In this document: positions 34,111-47,695 of the stretch, piece after piece | Layout: each line of letters begins with the position of its first letter | Numbering within the stretch: position 1 is the first letter of the stretch | From: Butyriboletus loyo | Taxonomy: Eukaryota > Basidiomycota > Agaricomycetes > Boletales > Boletaceae | DNA: 64,000 nucleotides | NCBI GenBank assembly: GCA_038093515.1 | Contig: JBBPSI010000037.1 | Coordinates: 102,174 to 166,173, forward strand | Reading direction: 5' to 3' | Position numbers and translations under genes: made by a program | Notes under the pieces: model-generated | What the model was told of the DNA's origin: nothing | The model's input: the letters and a program-made list of their open reading frames with translations, nothing else | The model's database searches: none

Positions 34111-36117
34111 ATGAACTACACCCCTCTCAGTTCTCTCTGGGATATCTCTCGAGCACCCTCCCAGTTCTCACAGCTCCCCGACGACGACTTCCTAGCCCTC
34201 CTCCACAAACAGTTCCCCTCAACCGACCCCAACGATCACACCGTCAACCCTGAGAGCGTACACAACCTGCGAGAGAGCCCAAACTCTGACGATAGCAGTC
34301 CCAGCCCACCCAGCAACACCGATGCCGCTTCCAGACGCCAGTCCCTCCATGTCCGCGCCAACGATACCGAAGACGCCCCCCTGAAGCGCAAGGCTAGCAG
34401 CGACGACATGGAGCCTGGTCCAAGTTCAAAGAACCAACACACCGGTCTGTCCTTCCCTCTCCCGATATCTACCCACCCCCTCATCCCCCGTTATCAGCTG
34501 ACGACGACTCAAACTCCGCCAAAAAGCCGCAGCATTCGAGACGTAAATCGACCGGTCACCCTCAGGTCAGTTCCGTTCCGCCCTCCTGCCCATGTATCTC
34601 ATCGTTCTCACAGCAAGACGAATCCCGTCTGCTGAAGCGCAAGGAGCAGAACAGAGCTGCCCAGCGTGCGTTTCGAGAACGCAAGGAAAAGCATGTCAAG
34701 GACGTGAGTCCAGGATTTTACTGCCCCTGTCTCACTTGCCTCATCGATACCCAGTTGGAAGACAAGTTGGCCGCACTCGAAGCAAAAAACGAAGCAACAG
34801 AGGCTGAAAACACAAATCTACGTGATCTTCTATCTCGTCTTCAGGAAGAAAACCTTGCGTTGAAGCAGGCCCAGTTCACGTTTTCCGTACCAAAACCAGC
34901 GCCGGCGCCAATGCCCGCTCCAACTCCGAATACGAACGTGCAACACTCCGTTTTCAGCTTCTTTGGAACGCCCTCCCCTTTCCCTGCCACGTCCGCTCCT
35001 TCTCAGACCCCTTCAAAGTCTTCCGGGTTTGGCACAGACATCGACTGGAATTCGCTTACCACCTTTGACCCATCCGTGCTTAGTGTACTCGACGAGCCCC
35101 CGGAAGTGCCTATGCAAACAGACCCTGCCCAATCTCCCTTTGGCCAATATGCGTTGCCACACTCGTACAAGACTATCGCCAACAACCCTCTTTTCATGTC
35201 CTTTATCGACGAATCACCGTCCGCTTCGAACAATAACAATACCACGTCTCCCGCTACCGCCAGTTCCTTTGACCATTTCACCTCCAACTTTCCCCCACCC
35301 ACCAATGCATGGACATCGACAGCCCAACCCACATCATTCCCTCAAAATAACGGACACGCCGATTTTTTACATTCAAATCATAGCCTCGACGAATTATTTG
35401 GAGGAAATTTCATGGGCAATCAAGGTTCTCTCGATTTCAACGCAATGGTGGAAAGCACGTCGATGTCACCTGTGTCACATGGTAACGGTGTGAAACCTCC
35501 ATCTGCGTCTCAGAAACCCATGTCATCACCGCCCGCGAACTCGACTAACTCATCACCGAGCACGTCGACTTCTCGGAGTCCATTCAGTTGGACGAATCTC
35601 TCACAATCCGGAGAGAGTCCGCCGTCTGCGTCCGAGTCCACGCCTACCAGTGCCAACGCCCTGGAATGTCATCCCATCATCCTCAGTCGCTCCGATATCG
35701 CAAAGCACATTGTCACAGCGGGTCCATCACCATTTACTGAACCCGGCCCGTCGCTCCGAAAGACGTCTGATATGTCCGCGGGGGACATGATCTCCTGTCA
35801 AGGCTCGAATTTCCCGCGGACAAAGGAAAGCCCGGAAAACGTCGAGGTGCTCAAAGCGTGGAGGTGCATCATGCAGAATCCCCATTTCAAGGTTCGTGTC
35901 CTGTCTGTTCGACGTCGTATGTTGGATCGTTTGTCTCACTTTGCTCGTCCGATGACAGGATGCGGACGTCAACGAATTGTGTACCGAGTTTACCAAGAAG
36001 GCTCGATGTGACGGGTCAAAGGTGGTTCTAGAGCCCGAGGGCGTGCATCAATTGTTTGAAAAGTTCAAGAAAACACAACCACAACTATCGACGCAACAAC
36101 TGCAGTCGAGTTCGTAG
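34111..36117 (+). CDS. Yap1/Pap1-type bZIP oxidative-stress transcription factor
   Basis: Exons 34111-34444, 34498-34565, 34614-34703, 34755-35891 and 35959-36117 give 595 residues. The basic region (about residues 135-164) reads LKRKEQNRAAQRAFRERKEK, then HVKDLEDKLAALEAKNEATE, with the Q-N-R-A-A-Q-R-A-F-R code typical of fungal AP-1 (Pap1) factors, followed by a leucine zipper to about residue 205. The C-terminus is the redox-sensing Cys-rich domain: ISCQGSNFP, AWRCIMQNPHFKDADVNELC, then TEFTKKARCDGSKVVLEPEG, with a C-x8-C pair overlapping the likely nuclear-export signal. Family knowledge: oxidation of these Cys blocks Crm1 export and lets the factor accumulate in the nucleus. No clear N-terminal Cys-rich domain with three Cys is visible. 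Confidence 0.94.
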
Positions 36118-36905
36118 TCATCGTCGTCGTCGACTTTATGGGGTGGAGGGTTGATTTATCCTGTCTTGTTTATTCCTTTTATCCTCGTTCATGTGTATCA
36201 TCGTGCTCATTTCGATGTTGTCGCTCCACCGGCAGTATAGCGTTAGACTGTCTCGTATGTCCCCTCTGTCTATCCTTGTTGCTTTCCCCCCCTTTGATGA
36301 TATGCTGTTTTGTGTATACACTAATTACGATGTGATAAAATCAGATGCGACTGGAATTTTTTATTTGTAGTTGGTGCGGTCGACCTTTACTGAATCTGAC
36401 AGAGTGAAGCCCCCTTTCGATGACCATCCGAACGGACTCGTTCCGATGCGGACTTGTCGTCTTTCAGATCAAAAGATCACGTCCTAATCATTTTCGGTAG
36501 ATCGAGACGCCCATCTTCAATTCTGGGCGCTACTTTCTGCGCCCCACAGATTTCCTCAGGAACACTCGGAGTTTAGACTTTTTCTACTTCATCATTGGTT
36601 GACGTTGACATGGTGGGGTTTGAACATTTTCGTTTGCAAAGAGAGCATTGGCAACATGCCATGGATGAGCAGAAGAGTGTGGGTGATGGAGCCAGTCGCG
36701 TCGGCTCGAGGTTTGCGTCTCTCGCAGAGGGACGTACTGCGTATGACGAGAAACGAACGTAGGTTGCAATTCCATACGAATCGTTTGCACCTTCTCACCC
36801 GCGGGGATTGCATGTCTATACATATACCCCACGTAAATACGCCGACACTCCGCGTCTTGTGCTTTGATGGGCTTTCGTCAGTTACGCGAGAGTCTCACCC
36901 AACGA
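36118..36905. other. Intergenic region between convergent genes
   Basis: The 3' flanks of the Yap1-like gene and the ABC transporter meet here. No additional coding signal was recognised. Confidence 0.6.
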
Positions 36906-39705
36906 CTACAGAAACGCTTCGGCTTGTAACTTCCATATCCGTGCATACTCGCCGTCCTGGGCCAGCAACGCCTCGTGCGTACCCGCTTCCTGAATCTCGG
37001 CATCGTCCATGTACCTGTGGATGGGGAGAGGAAAACCATCGATCAGTTGTGCCGCGCGGAAGAAGGGGAGTGTGGAGTGTTGGGACGCACAGGATGAGAT
37101 CGGCGTGGCGCGTCAAGTTTCCGAACCTATGCGAGGAGAAAACCATGGTCTTGTTTCCGCGTAGGGCGCGCAGTCTCTCGAACAAATCTGGGCAAGGGGT
37201 AAGCGAACCGATGGGACGAAGCAGACGGGATCAGGCATGACGTACCGTGTTCTGCGCGTGGATCGAGCGAGGCGCTCGGTTCGTCAAAGAGGAGAAGGCC
37301 AACAGAGGATTCCGTTTCGGAGACGAGCGAGCGCATGAACGTCCGCGAACTAGCGTGGACCGAAAACGACAAAAGAGGATACGGGGACGGCTACGATGTC
37401 AGCAACATGATGCGCGACATATGGTATAGCAGGAGTCACTGGACGTACACGGCCAGCCGTTGCATCTGTCCTCCACTCAACGTCGACGTATCCGTGGCGC
37501 GCATTGCGCCTGCGCCACGAACGCGATTGTAGTCCACTTTGCGCCCAAACAACATAGTCGTTCCTTCAGGAAGGGCGGAGTAGTAATCCCTCACGGGCCG
37601 GTCGAGGTAGGCATCGAATCCCTCGGGGAGCTTGTCAACGAACTCTTCAGCGCCACCAAGGCGGGCTGCTTCGCGTATTTTATCATCGTCAGGTGCGAGG
37701 TCGGGATTCCCGAGAGCTATGTTTTCTCTGATCTAAAGTGGGTGTAAAATCACGAAAGATACCAAAGAAAGGGCAAGCTGGAAACCCACCGATAGTGGGA
37801 AGTGGGTGTAGTCCTGGAACAAAGTCGACATGGCACGGCGTAAATCAGCAAGTTTTAGCGCTTTGATGTCCTTGTCGTCAATGAAGATTGTACCCTCGTT
37901 CGTGTCGTATATGCGTGAGATCAGTTTCAAAATCGTGCTCTTCCCTGAGCCATTCACGCCGACGATGACCTGTACGGGCAGACGAAAGCTCAACGAATGA
38001 AAACACGTACTCATGCAGGGAAGAACCTACGCAAAGCTGCCCAGCTCCAATTTTAAAAGAGACGTTATGTAGGGCGTAACTTTCCGAACCCGGATATCGG
38101 AAAGACACATTTCTGGGGTACGTGAGGCCAGGTTGTTGATGCAATACGCCTACACGTACCTAAACTCAATCGAAATTCCGTTGCGGAGGTCCTGTTGATT
38201 TTCTGGAAAGGATACATTCCCATCGACGATTCTGTTACGGATATTGGATATTTCGTATAGCTTCCGTACGCTCGCAAATTGCTCAGCGAGAGAAAATGAT
38301 TCTCCAAATAGAGCAAAGAGACTTGAACTAAACATGTTGGCAGTGTGATTGATGAGTGTGAGGGAAGCGATTGAGATGGGTATCGATGCAGGGTATTGAA
38401 CAGCCCTCAGAGTAAACACGATCTTGCGTCTGCGGTCAACCAGCCGCCGCTGTGAGACAAAGACAGATGCACGAACCTGCGGCAGCTCGCGCATTGGCTC
38501 ACAAAGAATCGAGGTCAATGTCAACCGATCTTGAACTGTATGAGCGTGTTTTAACTCTGGGAAGTCACCTGCGTCATCCCCGACACGGCTGGCAGCCTCC
38601 TGGTATACTGCTAGCGATCAACGAAAGGCTCGATGAATCGTCACAAGAAAAAGCGTACGTTTCGTCAAGTGCTCGTCAAGAGAACCTGCGACAACTTCTT
38701 TGCGGTGTACAGGATTGTCCACGAGATGTTTGTACCCCTGCATTTGGATGTAATCTTTGTTTTTGGTTGTTGCAGCCCACACTGATCACAAGCTAAGTAT
38801 GAGAACGGTAGAGTGTTGAGATACGACATGGAGAGAGCACCTAAGGAGGTAAACTGGAAACGCCTTCTACTGAACCATTGGAATAGTGACTGCGAGAAAC
38901 TGAGCAGGGCGAGTAGAGTACCATCTTGTTGGTTCCGCAGCACACTGATAAGGACAGACACCTGTGAGAGTACTTGAATCACGGTCATGAGAACATTCGA
39001 TATCATTTGTATGGTATCCCAGGCTACACTGGACCTCCAAGACGTGGGCCAAGCACCCTCGAGTTGACGTTGGACGGCAGGATCCTCGAACGTTGGAAGG
39101 TCAAGCCGTGCCATGGCGTGGAAGATGTGAGTGGAGTAGAACTGTTTAATTGCGAGGTTGAGAGGGTGTGTTATGTGATGCTTGGCGTATTTTAGGAGAC
39201 GTTCGACTATTGTGCAAGCGACACGTCCTGCGGCAACATGAAGCAGAACGTCCCTGTCGACTGTGCGCTTCTCGACCGCAGTCTCGACCTGTGCAATGTT
39301 GAACAGCGATCGGATGTACATGAGGTGAAGCATACCAGGAGGAGAAGCTGTCCGGAATACCTGGCAAGTTAATGTGAAGAGGTTAACACGTGCCAGGGTG
39401 TGCGAGACTGACCAGAGGGAGACTGCGGGTATGAGGGAGGTAGCTACTTCGGTAGCGAGGTAGAGCATCATCAAGACCAAGCAGCGTCGCGTGCTGCAAA
39501 TGTCTTTGAGCATTCTCCATACATATGGGACGCCCTGGAGCATCTGTGAAGTTGTTTCTAGACGCGAGGCACCTGGGATAGGAATGTCGGAGTGCTTCTC
39601 TTCGTAGAGGTCCCATACGCCGATGCGAGTATGCTTGATGCGTGTAGCATCGCGTGGATCAAACACGCCTGGTCTTTGGAGTGGTTTTCGTGGTTTTAGG
39701 CCCAT
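36906..39705 (-). CDS. ABC transporter half-molecule (membrane domain then ATPase domain)
   Basis: From 39705 the chain starts MGLKPRKPLQRPGVFDP. Hydrophobic segments include RCLVLMMLYLATEVATSLIP and SLWYSGQLLLLVETAVEKRT, followed by RVACTIVERLLKYAKHHITH and FYSTHIFHAMARLDLPTFED. After further helices (ASLTLINHTANMFSSSLFAL) comes the ATPase: NVSFRYPGSESYALHNVSF, Walker A GVNGSGKSTILKL, Q-loop LFQDYTHFPLS, RENIALGNPDLAPDD, signature TLSGGQMQRLAV, Walker B GLLLFDEPSASLD and the switch SSHRFGNLTRHADLIL. The end, EYARIWKLQAEAFL, stops at 36906. All catalytic motifs are intact. The TM-NBD order and single NBD fit an ABCB-like half transporter that would dimerise. Substrate and membrane are unknown. 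The gene is well introned. Confidence 0.93.
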
Positions 39706-39873
39706 GGTGACACGGACGTAGCAGCGAAGGGACCCTCAACACGGACAAATATTTCTGGACGGGTTTGTTAGTGTATTATCCAGACAAGCGCGTTTTACTC
39801 TGCCACTTTGCCGTGATCGTCGACGTCGACCGCAAACACCAAACACACTGACCTCCACGACGACGACCACAGA

Positions 39874-42800
39874 ATGTCGACCAACATAGCTTCGGACCTC
39901 TCTTCCCTCCTCAACTCGTCCAGGGCGCTCAACACCCATCTCTCGCGACCTGACCTCCCTTCTGTCAACCTCTCCCTCGACCAGATCGAGGCACAGTCCC
40001 GAAGACTCGTCTCCCGCCAACCGACCGCACCTACAGACACCGACAGAGCGTGAGCCATGAGCCACACGCATACATCTCCACTCCTGCTCACACTCGCGCA
40101 TATAGGAACTATCTATTAGCACAGGCACACGTCGATGCCCCCGCGCTGGCAAGTTCAATAGCCCATTTGAACACCTCCACAACGTTCTCTCCACTACAAC
40201 CCCTCCAAGACACGGACGTCGCCGGCTACCTACGCCATGCGCACGAACAAAATCTCATATCCACGATCGAGGAGGGCAGAAGAGAGACGCAGGAGGATTT
40301 CTATCTGCTCCTCGAAGACCGCAGCAGGAAGGACTGGGAGGCAAAGAAGAGACGGGTGTTCGAGGAACTCGGGGGTCGCTCAGCTAGTGACAACAAGGCG
40401 TTGGCTGAGATGAAGAAGAGCTTCCATGCAAGGGGAAGCCTTTCTGTGCGTGACACGCTAGCTTGCGGTATTTCCCATTCTCAGATGTTTGGTTGACAGG
40501 CAAGCACGGGTCCGAGCTTGACGCTGCAAATGCAAAGCAAGATGATGGCGTACGACCGTGCAGTCGGCGAGCTGAATGCAGCCAGACTACGGGGAACATC
40601 CTGTCCAATCATTCATCTCCTCACGCAAGCTGCCGCAAGTCTCAACGCCGAGGTAAAGATGAATATCTTCTTTGTTTCATCCTTTGACATTTGCACGTCC
40701 TTCAGGTCGCGTCTTCTCAAATGATCTTCAACTTTCACGTCCTTGCAAAAATCACCTGCGAACCCCCCGCTCTCCCACCAATCGAGCACGCGGGCGCCCA
40801 CATCCTCAATGCACCCTTGTTCGAGAGAAAATATACACGCGTCTACCTTGCAGATTCGGATTCCCGTGAGGCGTCTGCGCTAAGGACTCAAATCGCCAAA
40901 GGATCCCGAGAGGCACTTGAGGACCAGTATTGGGACGTCATAGATCGGTCGATTCAGTCAAGGCCTATGGAAGCACGCCTTGGAGGTGACCCGAGCATTG
41001 CGAACAAGATTCGGGCGTACCTGTTAATGAGGTACTACAAAAACGGGGAGTGGGAAGATCGGATAGAAGTAGGTTGTATACTGTCTCTTACCGTTTACTC
41101 TGACCACGTGTTATTATAGCTGGTAGCTGGCCAGCCACTATGGGCAAAGTTGTACTACCTCGTACGTACGGGTCATGCACAGGAGGCTCTCGACGAGGCA
41201 CTCCGGTCTCAGGTGGCAATCGACCACCGGGAAGCCAGCTTTGTGAGCAACTTCAAGTCTTGGATCGAGTCTCCAGATAGACGGTATGATGGAACGAATG
41301 TGTACTTGACATGCTCGACATTTCATTATTCATCAACAGGTTGTCAAAACCACACAGAGACCATCTACAGAGCGTTTACAATGCACACATGTTGCACTCT
41401 GCTTTGGCAGATCCATTCAAGCTTGCCTTGTACAAACTCATGGGCCGTTTGGAGCCCTCGAGGCGTACGGTACCTCAGGTCACGACTACAACAGAGGATT
41501 GGCTATGGTTCCAGCTTGCAATGGTATATACCAAAAATTTATCACAATACGTATGGTCCAACTGACGCAAAACAGGTTGATGAGGAAGAGGAAGGGGGTC
41601 TTCGTGGACTGACCGAAGTTTTGTTAAGCTATGGCGAACATCACTTTGATGCAGCCAATCAGGGCACCTGGGCGAGTGTACTACTCATGTGCGGGCAGTT
41701 CGAAAGGGTTCGTCATTCACAGCATCATGGACTATCATATGCATTGACTCCTTTTCACGTAGGCTGTTTCTGCACTGTGGGAGCGTCCGGAAACCGAGAT
41801 TGAGGCGGTTCATCTTGCGATTGCGTTGGCGTACCATGGTCTGTTGCGCGTCCCTTCACGTGCAGAGACATCAGAGCTTGGCCCTCGTACGTCCCCTTCA
41901 TCTTTACAACGTTTTACAACCATTCAAGAATCACGCCGCCAGTGACCTTGTCGCCTCTCAGTCCACCCGCCCTCAGCCTCTCCACACTGATCTGGCGCTA
42001 CGTCCGCCAGTTTGTGAAAATGGACGCGAAAGAAGCACTCCAATACGTCTACTGTGTTTGCTTATCCGCAGATCAGGGTAACGGTGTCGGAAAAGAGAAC
42101 TTGGAGAGTGCTTGGGAACTTGCACGACGCATCATCGTGTTGGCGCACTCGGGGCCGGCATGGGAGGAGCTCGTTGGTGGGTTTAGACCTGATGGCACGA
42201 AATTCGTATGTCTCCCTGTTTCTTTTGTCGTCGGATCCCACTTTTCTTACTTGCGAGGGTTCTCGATTGGTAGAGTGGCGTCATTGAGCAGGGAGCCTCA
42301 CTGCTCCACTTGCAAAACACGACTCAATACAACGAGCAAATTCTCATTCGCGCCGCGCGCGAGTCCGAGGCAAACGACCGCATTCCTGAAGCGATCAAGT
42401 TGTACAACCTCGCTGGTGACTATGCAACCGTGATCGCATGCCTCGCGCAAGCGCTCGGGAACGCGCTCTCGTTGCCGACGACGGGAGGGGAAAACGAGAA
42501 GGGGAGGACGATCGAAAAGACGGCTGTCGAAATTTTGCGACATTATGAGAGGATGAATAGGGCTGTAGGGAGGGATAGAGACGCCGCTGTAAAGCTTTTG
42601 AGAGTGAGGGAGGCGATAAATTCGAAGAATGCTGGAAGACCGGATGTCACACTCGAGGTATGTCGCTTCCTTTTCGCTTTCGTGCTCCTTTTTGCGAATT
42701 TCGGATGGTCGCTAGATCATGGAGTCGACGGATCTTATTCCACTGGGTGGGGACGTCGCAAAAATCACTCGCAAAGCAGAAGAATTCAAGGATATTCATG

Positions 42801-43090
42801 ACGCGCTCCAACGCAACTTACAAGTTTACTTGCCTCTGACGATGGATTCGCTCGCGGCGGTGCACCAATCAGTCAAAGCGTCTGCTGTTGCTGAAGCTAC
42901 ACGACAAATGGTGAGCTTTGTTCGCATTCTTCGGGAACTGGGTCGTCTGACTTTCTTGACGTTTCAGACTCTGACGTCGCTGCGGAAGAAATCGAGGTCG
43001 TTGATGGTGTTTGCTGGGATACTGAAATATCGGATGTCGCCCGACGTGTATTCATATCTGGCCAGGCTGGATGTCGAGATTGCGTTGTAA
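39874..43090 (+). CDS. NIC96: Nic96/Nup93-type nucleoporin
   Basis: Twelve exons (39874-40049, 40106-40445, 40500-40652, 40706-41068, 41120-41283, 41340-41523, 41576-41707, 41763-41886, 41943-42205, 42274-42657, 42716-42910, 42968-43090) close perfectly into 866 residues. The N-terminus has helical LLNSSRALNTHL and QIEAQSRRLVSRQ, then EEGRRETQEDFYLLLEDRSR. The body is an alpha-solenoid with Nup93/Nic96 landmarks: DQYWDVIDRSIQSRPMEARL, GGDPSIANKIRAYLLMRYYK, QPLWAKLYYLVRTGHAQEAL, DPFKLALYKLMGRLEPSRRT, TTTEDWLWFQLAM and SLSTLIWRYVRQFVKMDAKE. The C-terminus is RKKSRSLMVFAGILKYRMSP. The protein is a scaffold of the nuclear pore inner ring. It is divergent from the ABC gene, with 168 bases between starts. 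Confidence 0.96.
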
Positions 43091-43225
43091 AACGTTGGGA
43101 TCTCTTCAATAACGCGCTCTCACCTCACCGTGTCCTCGTTCTTGTTCTTTTAAAAACAACGTACCTGACATGTATTAAGATGATAGTATGAAATGCTATA
43201 CCTGAAGTTGGGGCAGAGTATACCT

Positions 43226-44338
43226 CATCGTTGGGCTGGTACTAGATCCTCCTCGTCTTCGACCGCTTCAATTTCGCTCTCGTCGGTTGCTTCTGCTGTT
43301 ACATTACTATTTTGTTCAGTCGACTGGCTTTGGCACTAAGTTTGAGATTGAGTCAGGTCGGGTTCGAGAATACGGACGGACAGACAGTTAGGCTCACATG
43401 ATATACCGCGGTCCAATACCCGCCCCAATACATGGCGCTCAGTGCATTATTGAACGCCTCGTCGCGACTGACCATCGTCGTCGACGGAGGGAAAAAGAAC
43501 GGGGCGGTCGTGACGGAATTGGCGTTGGTGTTGGATGGGATATGGAGGGAAGGATCGTGTGTCGGGACGAATGTGTAAAAGTCAAGCGGGGCGGTGTCAG
43601 CTTCGGCGCCCTCAAGTTGCTCTTCTTGATTTGGGACCCGTTTTGAGCGTGCTTTAGGTTTGCTAAGGCCAGGTGGGGGTGGGGGTGCTGTATAGGGTTT
43701 GTTGTACCATCTAGTGAATAACGGCCAGGTGGGTCGTTCGTCAATTGTAGGATGAATGGGACGCACAGGGGGGACTTTTTGACGGGTTCTGTTTTCCAAG
43801 CTTTCGATGCGCCGTGGTAGGCCTTGAAGACGTGTGTGAGTGATGTGTACGGACAGAGGGTGGAAGGAAACAGTACTTTGTATTCGGCCTCTGCAGAATT
43901 CCACGCGTTGATGAGGGCCGCGTCGTCCCAGATCTCTTCGTGCGTGAGTACTCTGCTCTCTTCCTCTTCCTCTTCCTCACCCTCACCCTGTTCCGCGTCT
44001 GCATCTGCGGCATCCTCCCCTTCCACAGTAGGTTCCTCGCCATATTCCACCTCTCCCTCCTCAACGTCGTCTGTGTATGATACCATATCGGATCCAGCGG
44101 CGAGCGGTGCTGGCGTCATTGCGCCCCTCTCTTGTTCGTCATATACCACGCCGACGGCTGCGCTTCCCGGGTCATCCCAGTGCTGGAGAGGTGTTTCCCG
44201 GGCTGGGCCGAACTGGTTTCGTTTGCGTTTCTTCGTGGGTGGTCGGCGTGTGTGCCGGTGTGGAGGGGGTGGAGGGCCTAGGGGGTTTGTGGGGCCTGTT
44301 AGAGGTTCGTCGAGATCGTATTGGATGAGTGAACGCAT
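43226..44338 (-). CDS. Survival-motor-neuron (SMN/Yab8)-like protein
   Basis: From 44338: MRSLIQYDLDEPLTGP, a Pro-rich and basic stretch, then an acidic run (GEGEEEEEEESR). The SMN N-terminal Gemin2-binding pattern follows, EIWDDAALINAWNSAEAEYK, and splices into AYHGASKAWKTEPVKKSPLW, then YNKPYTAPPPPPGL. The C-terminal YG-type box is DEAFNNALSAMYWGGYWTAV, then YH. A last exon adds an acidic tail and stops at 43226. SMN assembles Sm rings on spliceosomal snRNAs. Fungal forms often lack the Tudor domain, and none is recognisable here. The YG-box motif is shifted (YWGGYWTAVY) relative to the animal motif, but the WDD...AW pair and the ending together make the call good. Confidence 0.85.
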
Positions 44339-44700
44339 GAGGTGGGAAGCGCGTCGTGAACGAGATCAGTAATAACGTTGCTGTCGTCCGAATAGGAAGC
44401 TGATGGTGAACCTGGGCATCGCGGAACTTTCATGTGCAACACAGAAGTTCAGTAACTCCCAGTCTTTTGTGCTTGTCTTGTTTTGTTTTGGCTTTACCAT
44501 CTGGATCATTAGAGCTCTATCCAGGCATACCTCAGCCCTGGCAGAAATTCGGAATCATCTCAGTGCCCATTGACCAAAAATTTCGGTGGGGCTCGTAATA
44601 GAAGGATATGTGACATGGTGGCCACCCAGTGTATGGGACACCGACTCGGAGTAGGATAGTCCTACTTCGATAGTCTCGTAAGTTCTCGTCCGATCGAGAG
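44339..44700. other. Intergenic stretch upstream of the monooxygenase repeats
   Basis: No gene was recognised. It precedes the first copy of the duplicated monooxygenase promoter region. Confidence 0.5.
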
Positions 44701-44886
44701 GAGAAGCTCAGTCGTGGTACTGATGTATAACATAGTCGCTCAAAATCCGGGCTTCTTTGAACCCATGGACGGGAAACAAGTCTACCATTATCTAACGCGG
44801 GTGGGTCTCGAGTATGCGTTTCACACCGCTAGAACAAAGGCATCTAACCTCCCATCGTTGAGCCCTCCCCAAACCCGATTCTACTC

Positions 44887-45063
44887 ATGACTGAAGAATA
44901 CTATGACGCAGTCGTCATCGACACTGGGTTTAGCGGCATTTATCTGCTCATCCACTTGCGCAAGCTTGGCTTGAAATGAAAACTGGTTGGGACTGCCTCG
45001 GATTTCCGTGGAAGATGGTATTGGAACAGATACCCTGGTGCGCGTGTGGATAGCGGCGTCCAT
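44887..45063 (+). pseudogene. Broken 5' copy of the monooxygenase
   Basis: MTEEYYDAVVIDTGFSGIYL mirrors the intact gene's start, but the dinucleotide-binding glycine motif GAGFSG has become DTGFSG. A TGA stop then follows LGLK at 44978-44980. The alignment continues past the stop (KLVGTASDFRGRWYWNRYPG) and ends abruptly near codon 55. It cannot make a functional flavoprotein. Confidence 0.88.
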
Positions 45064-45260
45064 CGTGGTACCGATGTATACATATTCGATCAACAATCGA
45101 GCTTCTCTGAACCCATGGAACGGGACACAAGTCTACCATTATCTAACGCGCGTGGGTCCCGAGTATGCGATTCACACCACTAGAACAAAGGTATTTAATC
45201 ACCCATCGCCGAGCCTCTCCCCTACTCAAAAAATCTAGTACCCCAAACGTGAATCCACCC

Positions 45261-47232
<1,972 letters not shown>

Positions 47233-47695
47233 GCGTCATCATTGGGAGGCAAAAGATTAAAGAGCACAAGAGCACGTGTACTTCAAGTTCGGGGGGGCGG
47301 AGACTCCCTCACTTTGTATTTCAGATATTTACTCCTACGTGAGATTAAATGATAGTTGCAATGGTCAACTCTCGAGAGGATGGTTGGTGTTGGGAAACAT
47401 TTTGGCATGAAGAAAATAAAGTCCATTCTCATGCCAGGGAGACCGCCTGTAATAAACTGCGCACGACTTGGAATCTCGTTTGCTTGTGACAAAATGAAAG
47501 GGAGTTTATCTCTTGGTTCAGTACAAAGATCACCTACTACAATAATACAGAGTCGTGGCTTCAATAGCCACCAGCTCAAAATTGCACGGAATGTGATGAA
47601 CATGATGAATCCACCTAAAGTGGGTATTCATATCAGGTCCTTGCACGTATGCGGTAAAAGTCCCATGAGCCTCAAGGAAAGTGTTTAACCACCCT
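47233..47695. other. Intergenic region between convergent monooxygenase and thiolase genes
   Basis: Only 3' flanks are seen. There is no additional gene signal. Confidence 0.6.

Noticed and set aside
43824..44372. Long Ser-rich plus-strand frame
   Set aside because: It is the antisense shadow of the SMN-like gene's acidic run, as is the Ser-rich frame opposite the acidic protein at 5.5-5.8 kb.
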